From Atherinomorus stipes (lineage: Eukaryota > Chordata > Actinopteri > Atheriniformes > Atherinidae): a DNA stretch of 64,000 bases. How positions within the stretch are numbered: the first letter of the stretch is position 1; the number at the start of each line of letters is the position of its first letter. The translations under genes and the position numbers were made by a program. The DNA is taken from positions 1,178,001 through 1,242,000 of the forward strand of contig JALJCO010013654.1 of the NCBI GenBank assembly GCA_023101725.1, read 5' to 3'. A model generated the notes under the pieces. The model searched no databases and was not told the DNA's origin. It worked only from the letters and a program-made list of their open reading frames with translations. Positions 24,179 through 35,311 of this stretch are shown in pieces.

Positions 24179-24870
24179 AGCTAGGGTTGGCGATGTTGAA
24201 AAAAACAGTTTGAGCAAGCAACAGTTTAAAAAAAACACACCACCTGAAACCACGCCTTCAGAACGCAGGGACATGTGTGCCGATGTTTTACAAGCAGGTT
24301 AACCTGATAACAGCTGAGGGGATTCTGTTCTTCGTTAGCTTGATCGTAAACAGCTGACGAACCACGTTTTTAACAGCTTTATTCTACTCATCTCCAACTC
24401 CTTCTGCAGTGTAAAAAGTCCACACTGCAAACGTCAATGCCTCTGAGACTTAGTCCTTATCTGTTGTTTTGTGTTTTTGGCCTAGCAGCAGTTAGTAGTC
24501 TGTTAGCTATATTTGTTTACAGTGAGCGGCACACAGGGGGGTCTCTGGGACGGAGAGAGGGGAGGGACAGAGACGAGACATAATGGCATCAATTCATTCT
24601 TTCTATTAGTTGCAAATTACCAATTCCTGCCTTTTGGTGCAAATGGCAAGAGTTGGTCAGAGTTTTTACAGAACTGCAGCTCTCACAGAGGTGTGACTTA
24701 TTTCCTTCCTTTCCTTCCTTAGGTGCGCGCACCTAAGCTGCGATGGAAGGAGAAGGAGGGAGGGGGGAGGAGTAGAGGAGACGTTTCTGCTCTATGTTTC
24801 TGCCAAATGTTATGCTGTGAAACAAACTTGTGGCTTATTTAGCTAGTAAGTAATTATTTTGCCTCCAAAA
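24179..24870 (+). mobile_element. Second repeat beginning AGCTAGGGTTGGCGATG after TTAA
   Basis: The sequence following TTAA at 24175-24178 starts AGCTAGGGTTGGCGATG, which I recognise as the terminus type of a common fish repeat. It continues with mixed GC-rich sequence including GTGAGCGGCACACAGG and AGAGGGGAGGGACAGAG. No inverted partner end was found on the right, so the right boundary is only a guess. Confidence 0.4.
24719..24736. repeat. Perfect 18-bp palindrome TTAGGTGCGCGCACCTAA
   Basis: This reads identically on both strands, centred on GCGC. It sits between a pyrimidine run (TTCCTTCC-type, 24700-24720) and a purine-rich run (24744-24785), so the symmetry extends loosely outwards. Confidence 0.85.
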
Positions 24871-26130
24871 CTCTTTTCTCAGTGTTGTATTTGTTGTTTT
24901 ATAGAAGTAAACAGCTGTCCAGATGATGAAGGTGTTACTAAAGTAAAAAAATATTGGCATCAAAGACACTTTTCCACTTGAAGGGGACTGCGGCATTCAA
25001 AGCTAGTTTTCTCAGCCTTTTGATCAGAGACAGGCATTTTTGCTGCAACAAACCCATGTTCTACTGCAGATTACTAAAGAATGGAAAAAGCTAGAAACAA
25101 ATGTTTTTTTTTTCTGATAAAAGACCTTTCTTTGGTACATTCAGTGTTCAGGGAGGAGTTAGTTCCCCTGCCTTTATAGGGACAGGTGTGGGCAATTGTC
25201 TCTTTTTCTGAAGCCTGTTGGACATGTGGTAAGATCTGTTTGGTGGGAGCAATGTAGTAGTGTTCTGATTGATTCTGGCTGATACTTGTCTCGTCTCAAT
25301 CTTGTGTTGAGGAGGGAATTCAGCTTTTGTTCCCTCCTGGTATGAACCATAGTGGCCGGCCTGCTGCAGTTCCCGGTGTTTCCTTTATTCAGGGCCTCAG
25401 TGACAAAGGTAATCCACGCTAGTATGGCCATGTAGAAGGGCTAGTCCCTGAAGTATATCTGCTTGTTAATTATTTTGATAATGTTTTCCTTATTGCAGAC
25501 TAAGTGCCAGACTGCTGCTTTGCCTTGATATACAGGTACATCCGTCAGTTGTTTCTTTGAGCTGGACTGCACCCTATGTTGAACTGTCCAGAATTTGTGC
25601 ATCATCGGGCCAGTCCCCCCTTTCTATAATCTAACAGTGAGATCTACCTTATTGTAAACTGAGCCAACTGATATTTATCTTTCATTCTTTTATTTGGCAG
25701 TGGGACAACCTGCGGGGGGTATACGTGGGATCTTCACCCTTGCATGCAGTGTGGTAGGCCTGGTGGTGGTTACGTAAATGTGATGTGGAAGTTTCTTCCC
25801 GCAGTGTGGGTGGCAGTGCAGAGTGCTCACATGGTGATAATCCTTGGGGGGCCTGCGATAGATTCCCCCCTGTGCTGAGTACCTTGCCTTTTGTAGTTTC
25901 AGTCACAATATTCCTAAATGCTCTTATCAGTCATTGACTTTTAATGGAAGTCTTTTAGTGATATGTTTGTAAATAAATACTGGTCTGAGCTATAAAGTTG
26001 TGCTTCATCCTTCTCCTCAAGTCTCCCATAGCTTAAATCACTACATTTTCATATTAAATGAACAGTTTTAATGGTTCACTGAATGTATGTCTCCTGTTCT
26101 CTTTGAACCTAAAGTTTGTGCACTGTCACA
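24871..26130. other. Gene-poor stretch, unassigned
   Basis: No coding signal. There are isolated splice-like motifs (TTATTGCAG before 25500, TTTGGCAG near 25700) and AATAAA-type motifs near 25973-25979. An untranslated transcript is conceivable but unsupported. It ends at the tRNA-like repeat copy D. Confidence 0.35.
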
Positions 26131-26394
26131 AACTGGCGCTGCAAGTAGGGTTCCATGTAGCACGAAGGGTGGGTCCATGGATTCTGGATGGGTGGCAGCC
26201 TTCGTGGAGCACGAGGATGTGCTTGTGAAAAGAGGGGGAGAGATGTGGCAGTTGACTTTCCCGTCACTATGCTTCCGAGTGATGATGCGCCCTTGCTACT
26301 TAGCCAAGGGGAATTCCCTTTGGCTGACTGGTTAGCACGCATGATTCTCACCTGGGAATCGAATCCCGTTGGACCCTCCTTTGTCCTGCCACAT
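26131..26394 (+). repeat. tRNA-like dispersed repeat, copy D
   Basis: This is the only plus-strand copy. The linker part (GGTTCCATGTAG, GGGTCCATGGATTCT, GGTGGCAGCC, GTGCTTGTGAAAAGAGG) is followed by the unit. TGGCTGACTGGTTAGCACGC (26321-26340) is a good A box and GGGAATCGAATCCCG (26354-26368) a good B box, followed by GTCCTGCCACAT. A-to-B spacing is that of a tRNA. A complete cloverleaf with a proper acceptor stem is not formed, so it is a tRNA-derived repeat and not a tRNA gene. Confidence 0.7.
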
Positions 26395-29300
26395 CAACAA
26401 GCCCTTGCATCCCCCTTGTAGCTGGTCACTTGGCTTCTTAATAACCTTTGCTTCTCCCCTTCTACTGATTGCTATTTGTATTTTGTGACTGGTGAATTAT
26501 TTTGAATTAGTGCTGATGTTAAAAAATGCACACAATATCATATCAAGGCAATTTCACCAAATACCCACAGTAAAGTAAGCCTGATATTAGCTGGTGAAGT
26601 TAAATCGTTTGAATTAGCACTATGCAAATTTCATGCTTGAAAATATGGGTTTCTGAAATATGGGGTTCTGACTCGCTTTGATGGCATGGTGACATTTACC
26701 ATGTACATTCCTGGAGCCATCTTTGCCCAGTGATGTTGCAAGGCTGAGAAACTGCACTTTGATGATGGACGTTTAGGAGAGAGTAAAGAGGCACAGAACA
26801 AAAGAGTCAACATTGGACTGATTTTTATTGACTGTAGAACGTTCAGAAGATGGATGCTGAATTAGCTGACATCAGCTAATAATCCCACCACTGCACTGCC
26901 TGAAAATCACCTCTGTATGTTCAGTTTAATGTTTTACCACTTTTCAGCAGGAAAATGAATAAACTAAGTCATTTGAGATCACTAGATTTAATCCTGCTGA
27001 TTTTCCCGTTAAGCCATTTTTTAAAATCAGAAATTGTTCTACTCAAGAAGACCTCAGATCACTCTTGGATTTCCATGAACTAATTACCCTAAAATTACTC
27101 TAAAACCTCTCTTTACAGAGAGACGTTTAACTGTATGACGAGGCTATTAAAATATAATAAAAAAACATGACTCACATCAGTGAACCTTAGTATGAACCCT
27201 TGTTGAGAGGCTGGCATACAGTCAAAGTTAGATGACCTCTCTGCCTCCTGTTAAAAAAAGCTGCAAGTTCTAACTAACCCCCATATACTCAAACCTCCAG
27301 AGCGAAGCGAAAATGGTGCCTGGTGAGTTGCTTTAATTACTCCTCTCCCTCCCTTGCTGTTAATACCTTTATTTTATTAGGCCTGATTTGATTCATATGC
27401 ATAGTGCAGGCATAATTTTGATGTTGAATTCTTATCTGCAGTGGCTGGGACTCCCCCTGCATGACTGCATTCAAAATCAATTACCTTGCTTGGTCTCCTG
27501 GTGATCATTTGGTGAGGAGAAGAGGGGCACAGTGGTGCAGCTTCTGCCACAAACTTTTGACCTTAAGGACAATGTTGTTTTCATTTTGAAGGACAGCTCT
27601 GACACTGGAGGGGTGTTGTGTTTATGGATGAGGAGATTGGCGTATCGCGTCAAAACATTCCTTCAATTGAATCACTCACTGTGAAAACTGGTTAGAAGGA
27701 GGGATTTTGTCATGTCAGTCAGGTTGGAATAGAGACCACGAGTGAATGCAAAACTTGACATCTAAAGCCCCAAGTTGCCATCCATCCTCAGACTCCTCAA
27801 AAGCATAGCAATGAGGGTTGTTTCCCTTCCTTACAAATCTCCAGCCTCTGCCTGATAACCTCACTCCACACACAGCATCTCACCATCCTATTTACATAAG
27901 GGTAACACCTGTGTTAAACAAACATCCCCAAAGATGTTTGGCCATTCATTTGCAGCAATTTCTCGTTATGGATCCCATTATGGAAACCGCCCAATGCACC
28001 GGGGTGTAATGACACAGGCTATGCTTGCTGTAAAACAGTGGCATATGGCTAAACTACACAACATTAAACATTTTGGAGACTGTGCCTCCCTGGTGCCTAA
28101 ACAGCACAGCGCATTGGCAAATAAACCATTACGCAGTGTGAATGACTTATGGACTTGCATGCCAAGCTGAGCTCCCCCACCATGTTGAACTGAAACAAAA
28201 AAGTAGCACATAAAAAGAGAGCAATCTGCTTTTTAAACTTATGTAAAAATACACACTGTCACACTTGAATAAACTAAACATAGGCACAACATTACATAAT
28301 TACAGCAAATACACATGCTCGATTTTTACATGTAGCATGCATTTAGAGATGTGGTGCACATATATGTGAATAACCCATGTTTTGCTGGAACATCCCCAAA
28401 AGTACTATAATAAACTGTGTCATCCTATCCTTGCAGAGTACATGTAATCCATTCTGGGGGATCTGGGTTTGCACCGGGATCTCTTCTCATTTTTACAGTT
28501 TCTGGGGGAATTCTTCAGACGGTTTAAAAGAAACATCAGTTGCATACCCAGATCAACTCAGGTGGCATACCTGAAAGACAAATCTATCATCACCACATCA
28601 GCCTCTAAATGTCCATTGTTTGCAGGTTGTGAAGCATGTGCTAATGAACACTGAGTTTATTCTATCTGGGGTTTCTGGAATATGTTTCATTCTTTGTTTG
28701 TGCATTGTAGGTGAATAATAGTTCCCAAATGGAAAAGAATTCATGCTGGGAGATCCCTGCAACAGCTGGAAAAGATGAGACATCCTTCAACACTCAGATA
28801 ATCATTAGCTTGTGTTACGGTGACACATTATTTCTTCTATTGCTATTCCAGAGGTGTAGGCTGTATTTTCCTCAGAAACAACATCTCGTTAAGAACTGGA
28901 CTGGAGAAAGTCAAGTGTGCCTCAAGCAAGAGTGTAAAAGATTATGGCAGTGTGCTGATATCACAGATTTCCAGGGCAGTGACGAATGCTTCAAGTGGAA
29001 CGGTGGCTTTATGATGGCAGCACTCCTCCAAGCTCCACCTTGATGTCTAAACCCCTACTCCATCCTTGAGGATGAGCCCTCATCCTGACCCTGCAAATAT
29101 GTTTGTCAGCAAACCTCGTTTTGGTCATCACCCAAAGGTTGTGTCTACCTTTGATCACTATACTGCAAAATCAAAAGTTACACCTTCAGCTTCAGCATTT
29201 TTTCTATTCTTGTTTTAACCGTGACTTCTTTAGAAACCAGGCAATTAATTCCATCAGCATGCTGAATGGTACCCTCTTGATCTGATGTTTGGCCCAACAG

Positions 29301-30088
29301 GACAATTTTCCTCTGGCCTCAGATTTGTAACCAAGGACTGTGTCATCAGTAAGAAAGATTGAGGCCTTGTGAACTAATAGTTGCAAAACAAGTGGTTCAT
29401 TTGTAGTCCTTAGCAATAATAATGAGCCAAGTATGAAATTAACCGACTATTTTCTTCGACACCCACACCATTAACTGTTCTTCATTGAAGGGTCCTTCAA
29501 CATAGCCGCTGTCTTTGATCAATTCATAGTACTGTATGTTACAAGAGGCTTCCATCACATAGATATACATGTGTGATGGCACCAACTTCAGGCAATCATC
29601 TGCCAGAACGACAACCACACATTTAGCTGTAAGCTTAAGCGGTCTTGCAATCTGCCTCTGCTTCTGATTCTCTGTGCCAGGCATGTAAACCCCTTCAGTC
29701 ATGCAGTTCCAGCCATTTTTGTGTGATTGATGTGAGTACTTAGCTGGGTGACAGAGGTCACAGTGCCTGGGAGATTGTTTTAGCCCTACCTGCTCCTCTT
29801 TTCCGCTTCCATCTCTGTTCTGTTTCTCTGTCTCACTCTTTATCTCCCCACCTGGAGTGTCATGAACCCTCTCCACACTCCACCACCTAATTATATCCTG
29901 GACGTGTAAATGTATTCATATTCATGAAGGCACAGATGCTAAATTAACTGTGGCAGGGACACGTCGCACTGTGCCGACTGCACAATCTGCTTCCTCCACT
30001 TACAGAATAAAGAGAGGGAGGGGCTTATAGCTGGAGGAGAAAACAGAGTTAAACAAAGAGGGAAATATGAGAGAGAATATATACACTT
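26395..30088. other. Gene-poor stretch, about 3.7 kb
   Basis: No supported gene or repeat. The longest frame in the window (145 codons, 29439-29876, minus) lies here. It has no recognisable domain, strongly mixed composition and no supporting exon context, so I treat it as chance. A 110-codon plus frame at 28711-29043 overlaps another frame and is likewise unsupported. Confidence 0.4.
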
Positions 30089-30097
30089 ACCCTTATC

Positions 30098-30138
<41 letters not shown>

Positions 30139-30154
30139 ATATGAAGATAAGGGT
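30089..30154. repeat. AT/GT microsatellite inside a perfect 17-bp inverted repeat
   Basis: ACCCTTATCTTCATATA at 30089-30105 is the exact reverse complement of 30138-30154. Between them lie AT dinucleotides up to 30130 and a short GTGTGTGTAT. Outside the stem a few more bases pair (CACTT versus ATGTG with one mismatch). The whole can fold into one long hairpin or a cruciform. Confidence 0.9.
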
Positions 30155-30834
30155 ATGTGGTGTGTGCGTTTGTGTGTGCAGAGTATAAAAGAGGAGTAAG
30201 AAGAGCAGCAGCCTTAGGAGGTTTGAGGTGATGGACGTGGTTATGATGGGCAAACCTCAGTTGTATCTTGACAAACCTTAGATGTCACCCCCTTCTGGAT
30301 GGCCCCTCCAGGTCCCTGCTATGCTGGAGTTTGTGCACTCCGGTGGTCACATGAGCCCAGGTTATGATGAGTGACAAATCAAAAAGCCAGGGAGCATAAA
30401 AACTTGGAGCTGGTGGCAGCAGAACAGCGCGTGGGGAACTCAGGGGCAGATGGAGGGAGGTGCAGCGGTGCGCAGCGAACAGATGGCCGCTCCAAACTTG
30501 ATATATGAAATTAATAATGTTTCTCAAATAGAATTCAGAAACAGGAATACATTACCTGAATTTTAATAACTGGTTTTCTCTTTCTTTTTTTGTGTTTTTT
30601 TCCTTTTTTGGAGTGGGGGTAGAGAGGCGCATTTGCATGTCAATGAGAGATATGAGAGGGTAAACAAACAAGCAATGTGGCCCATTCTAATGGTTGTTTT
30701 TCCTTCTGCTCAACCTGAAAAACAGACAATAGAATGGTAAATATCTTCCATGGCCACATCATCTGCAGCAACTACATCTACCAGATAAATCTCTGTTCTG
30801 TCTAAAATTAATAAAAGCCATGACACCCTAGCAG

Positions 30835-31441
30835 CAAGGTTATTATAGTTAACTAAAACTAACGAAAAAACAAAAACTAGAATTGAAAAAACATTTCAGT
30901 TAACTGAAATAAAAATTGAAACGATAGTTTTTAACAAAACGATAACTGAAACTGTATTGTGTCTTTACAAAACTAACTAAAACTAACTAAATTATTGCAG
31001 AAACACCCTTAGCTTTAGTCTTTGTAAATTAATATGATACATCAGCCTTTTGGGTTGATTTGAAATCTATTTCTATTTAATCTTTTTACTTTGCTTTTCT
31101 GGTTTACTCCAAGTTATTTTCTGATGATTTTGAATGTCTCACCAGACAAACACCTATAATTTACTGAAAAGAAAACCCCCCAAAACTAAAACTAACACTG
31201 AAACTAATTAAAACTAAACCAAACATTTTCCAAAAATAGAAACTAATAAAAACTAGCAAATTTGCTCGAAAAACTAACTAAAAGTAACTGAATTGAAAAA
31301 CAAAAAGTCAAAACGAAATATGGTAAATGGACTGTACTTATATGCGCTTTTCCAGTCATACTAACCGCTCAAAGCGCTTGAAATTAAGAACTGAAATTAA
31401 AAACTGAAATTAATTAAAAATCCAAAACTATTATAACCTTG
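30835..31441. mobile_element. hAT MITE with 8-bp target duplication
   Basis: The ends CAAGGTTATTATAGTT and, inverted, CAAGGTTATAATAGTT match at 15 of 16 positions. The 8 bases outside are CCTAGCAG on the left and CCTAGCAC on the right, a 7 of 8 match of the length hAT transposases make. The interior is rich in AACTAAAACTAA-type motifs, as known for this end type in fish. At 607 bp there is no transposase. Confidence 0.85.
31321..31380 (+). repeat. Short fragment of another dispersed repeat inside the hAT MITE
   Basis: The start TGGTAAATGGACTGTACTTA and the end GCTCAAAGCGCTT are the well-known beginning of a widespread fish repeat whose middle part is represented at 17400-17725. It interrupts the AACTAAA-type interior near the right end of the MITE. 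Confidence 0.6.
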
Positions 31442-32099
31442 CCTAGCACTGACAAGAAAATTGCAGTACCCCTTTCATTCACTGCATGATTGTTGGAGAA
31501 AAAAGCCTTGAACTGGCTTTGACATGTCTAATTGATATCTCTTTTGGCTTTCTCAACAAATAGGGTTAGCAACAATTAAATGGCCCCATGAAAAACAGCC
31601 ATAGACATTCAAAGGCGTACAACATCACATAATACACTCTTTTAATACAGTTCCTATTAAGTGAAAGAGCCTTTTTACTTATAATGGTTTTCTCCCTTTT
31701 AAAAGCTGAGCTTGGTTAGACTGCGATGAAGGAGAAATCACAGCAGAATTTCATCAGACAGAAAAGTCACCATAAAGTCATCTGCAAAAGCAAATTTCTG
31801 TTACTTTTTACACGAATAAGAGAGACTGTGTGTCTTTTAATATGCTTCTAGAACCATCTATTTATTTATTATAATGTGATCCTGTCTGTTGTTTGTTTGA
31901 GGTCATATTCACATGAAAAAGATTTCTATAACTACAAGCAAAACTTTTGGGAAGTGGTAGACAAATGTCAGGTGATGATAAAATCCCAGTCACATCAAAG
32001 TTTAATTTATCAAAACGTTAAGCAATTTTGATGCAAGTGTGTAATTAAACTATTTTGTCTGTCAGCTTGATGTGAGCAACATAAGTACACTTGAAGTAC
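31442..32099. other. Stretch with no recognisable feature
   Basis: Unremarkable AT-rich sequence without repeats or coding signal. Confidence 0.4.
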
Positions 32100-32840
32100 A
32101 CTTAAGAAAAGAAAAGTTGATAAATTAAAAAAAAAGGAACAAGAAAGAGTTTTTGATTTATAAATAAAGAATTTAATTAAATAAAAAAATTTTAATGTTA
32201 TTTTTTAATATTTTTGTAAATAAAATTAATTCAATTTTTTATTAAAATTTTCTATTCAATTTTATTATTATATAAAAAACTAATTATTATTCATTTAAAA
32301 AAAAAAAAAAAAAAAAAAAAATAAACCGAAAACATTTAAAATTTACAATGAAATTCATTATACAATTTTTTTAATAAATATATAAAAAAATAAAAATATC
32401 TTAAAATAATAAAAAAAAATTATAGAATGAACAATCTAAAAAAAATAAAATAATAAAAATAATAAGAAAAATAAATATATAGAAAAGATATAAATAAATG
32501 AAAAATAAAAATTTGAAAGTAAGTAAAATGAAAAGATATAAACAGGATATGAAAGAAATTAAATGAAATTATAGAAATGAAAATATAAAAATTTATAAGA
32601 ATAAGGAGAAGAAGAAAAAGGAGAAAAAATTAAGTAGGATATAAATATAAGTTAATAAATATAGAATATATAAGAATAAAATATTATAAATAAGAAAGTT
32701 GATTGAATAAAAATAAATAATGTGAGATAAAAATAAAAAAATAATTGTGAAAAAATTAAAGTAGAAAACCTGAAATAGGAATAAGAAAGGAGATGGAAAA
32801 GATAAGAAATTATAAATTAAATTATTATATTTTATTGTAG
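32100..32840. repeat. Extremely AT-rich low-complexity block
   Basis: For about 740 bp the sequence is almost only A and T. The left part has mixed A and T, a run of 25 A at 32297-32321 follows, and the right part is A-rich with scattered G (ATAAAAATAAATAA-like, GAAAAGATATAAA-like). There is no exact tandem unit. It starts and ends rather sharply in ordinary sequence. Confidence 0.85.
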
Positions 32841-34429
32841 TTCACATAAGAGCACTATTTTAGTTAAAAGGCAAGTAAAGCTGGTAAATTACTGGTCCAC
32901 AAACCCCTGACTTGCATGTGTCATGGTCTGTGCTGTGTTTCACAGAGGTTGGTGCCACTAATCAAGCTTCCAACCCTGTGATCAGGGAATGGAGGGGTAG
33001 CTTCTGAGCCACAAAATCCATGGTTTGTACTGGATATTTCAAAGTTGCTTTTCTATTTTTCACCTTAACATGGCAGAAAACATTTTTTTTTTCTTTTTGT
33101 GATTTGCAGATATCATGGTGTTTATACTGTACAGTGAGAGTGACTCTCCTTCTGTATGTGTTAAAATCTGCTGCTTCCTTCTGTGTTGAGGCAGCTGGTT
33201 GGGCCATGCGTGTGTGATAGTACCGTCTGGAGGGGGCAAACTTCCAGAATATCCTTCATTGAATAAATTGGAATTTTCACCAGCACAGTTTCACAAAGGG
33301 AAAGTCATAAGGCCAAATTAAGCTTTGCGCCTATTTCATTGACAGAAATCATCTACAAAGTTTGACCAGCATTGCTGTCTTCAGTGTTGTGCCCGAATGT
33401 ATTCACTGAACTCATGAACAAGTTCATATGTATTGATGAACGTTATTGTGAAGATGTTCATGATGGGGTTTGTGAACGGCACGCTCTCTTACTTAAGCAG
33501 AAACCCCATTTAAAACACAATGCGAACATCCCGGTGATTGAGGAAGACAAGTATTTCATATTTGACCATGTGTTCTTGTGGTTCATTTATGGTTCATTTC
33601 TTACATTGTATACTAAAGCTTGAAGCCGACCTGTCATGTGATTTATTTCCAATAGTTATAAAAATGTTGTGCAAAGAGTTTAACTAATTTGACATCGTGG
33701 GCACCTGGTAATGTTTAAAATGGGGAGCAAACTTAGAAAGAAATCTCATTAGTCCTGTGTCTTAGCTGATCCAGAAAAAAATAGATTAAGAGATGGAGAG
33801 ATATGTGTAATGATAAGTTAAGGTTTGCTCTTCCTCATTCAGTAATGATGCATGCATTTCTCCTGCTCGATGGGTATCCATGGTGTACAAAATGAATAAA
33901 CAGCTGTATGTCCTGTTCGGTTTACTGTATACTGGGCCAATCAAATTGACTCAGTAGATACATTTTTGAAATTTTTTTACAAAACTGCTGTTTGACTTGA
34001 CTGAAGCATCTGCAGAAACAAATCAGAATAAGAAATGTCTGACAGAACAGCTGCTTATTAACTTGCTCTTTTTGTTGTTTAAATAACAGCTTCATTCATT
34101 TGCTTTATTAATCAAAGCAAATGATAAAAGATAATGGCACTTGAAATTGTAAATAAATACAAATAATCGTAATTCACAATTTGCCCATGTGAGTTTGCAT
34201 ATTTACATTAAGATATATTCATGACGTGTTAAATTGTTATATCTCCTTTTTGTTTGTTTGTTTAGCTTTCTTACTTAATGGATCCTTTAAATACTCAGGA
34301 TTACTACACAGATGTAGAATTGTACAGCTATGTACATTTAAAATACCTTATTGATCTTAACAAATTACTCTAATCACAATGTGAAACAACATTTTTCAGT
34401 TCCTGAAACCTGTGTTTAAATGTTTTGTT
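32841..34429. other. Gene-poor stretch
   Basis: No supported gene. Near 33382 a CAGTGTTGTGCCCGAA sequence resembles a hAT terminus but has no partner end. The 83-codon frame after it has no domain signal. Confidence 0.35.
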
Positions 34430-34722
34430 GTCTTGTAGATCCAGTGTAATTTGTAAGCTGTAATGCACGTGTAAATGATAAACTGAGGGAAAGCGTTCTT
34501 AAAACTGCACATATTTCTCTCAAGAAATTTTGGGTTGTCCAAACAATGTTTTCTAAAAAAAGATTTATGTAAACATCTTGATGATGTTTTTTGTACTAAA
34601 ACACAGAAAAATGTTATAATAGGTTATTTATAAGTTATAATGATATCATTTTTTGGAATGTCCCACTGGAAATCAAATTGAGCCGTATGTGGCCCCTGAA
34701 CTAAAATGAGTTTGACACCCCT
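34430..34722 (+). mobile_element. 3-prime end of a hAT-like element
   Basis: The right end GAGTTTGACACCCCTG is the inverse of the CAGGGGTGTCAAACTC terminus of a common vertebrate hAT group. Upstream blocks (AAATGTTTTGTTGTCTTGTA, GTAAATGATAAACTGAGG, TGTCCCACTGGAAATCAAAT, ATGTGGCCCCTGAACT) are the usual subterminal sequence of that group. No left end is visible, so the copy is truncated; the fragment may extend left to about 34250. Confidence 0.6.
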
Positions 34723-35278
34723 GGTTTATATTCTTCCTTTAAGCAGTAATTGTAAAGCTGGGGGCCAGCAGTCACCTTGCTGACGTCTGCAGCTCACCTC
34801 AACTTCATGCTGTCAACTTGATTAAAGATTTAAAGGGTTCGTCTTAATGTACAGATACAGATGTCCTCATGCACTACAGCAGGATACCAATGCTGTGGAA
34901 TATGTAGTGCAGTTGGAAATAATTATAAAATGAACTAAAAGTCATTGAATAATACCTGCCTAAAGGATATCAGCTTGTATCATCCTCTTCATGTGTAATC
35001 TGAAACACATCTGAACCAGAAGTCAATACCTCAGTAAATCCAGAGTCAGAGTTTTAGGCTTTTCAAATCCCCCATATTTCAGCTGTTTGAAATAGCGCAG
35101 TCAGACCAAATCAGGCAGGAAGACCAGGAAAAACAAAAAAAAAAAAACTTTTTTAAAATAATTGTTTGCAGAGCTATGGCATCATAGGATCCACATGTAG
35201 CAGAGGTAGATGGGCTTAGTGCCACTTTGTGACTAAACCAGCTCCCCTTTTCCCTCTGTTAAATAATCCCAGATTTCA

Positions 35279-35311
35279 TATCCTTGTGCCAAAGACTCTG
35301 GCACAAGGATA
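35279..35311. repeat. Perfect 13-bp hairpin with 7-base loop
   Basis: TATCCTTGTGCCA at 35279-35291 and its exact reverse complement at 35299-35311 enclose AAGACTC. It is isolated in non-repetitive sequence. Confidence 0.85.

Noticed and set aside
26133..26150. TGGCGCTGCAAGTAGGG as a retroviral-type primer binding site after an LTR
   Set aside because: Copies A and C of the tRNA-like repeat have the homologous bases (TGGCGTTGTCTGCAGGA type), so it is part of that repeat; no paired LTR is seen.
26300..26394. A functional tRNA gene
   Set aside because: A and B boxes are present but no acceptor stem or anticodon stem of standard form is made, and three other degenerate copies show that it is a dispersed repeat.
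28711..29043. 110-codon plus frame with a RLYF-like piece recalling LINE reverse transcriptase C-termini
   Set aside because: Only an isolated four-residue resemblance; following blocks of that domain are absent in all frames.
29439..29876. Longest open frame of the window (145 codons, minus strand)
   Set aside because: No recognisable domain, no signal peptide, no splice or neighbour context. One frame of this length is expected by chance among six frames over 64 kb.
33382..33625. CAGTGTTGTGCCCGAA as the start of a hAT element
   Set aside because: End type is suggestive but no inverted partner or target duplication was found; left unannotated as an element.
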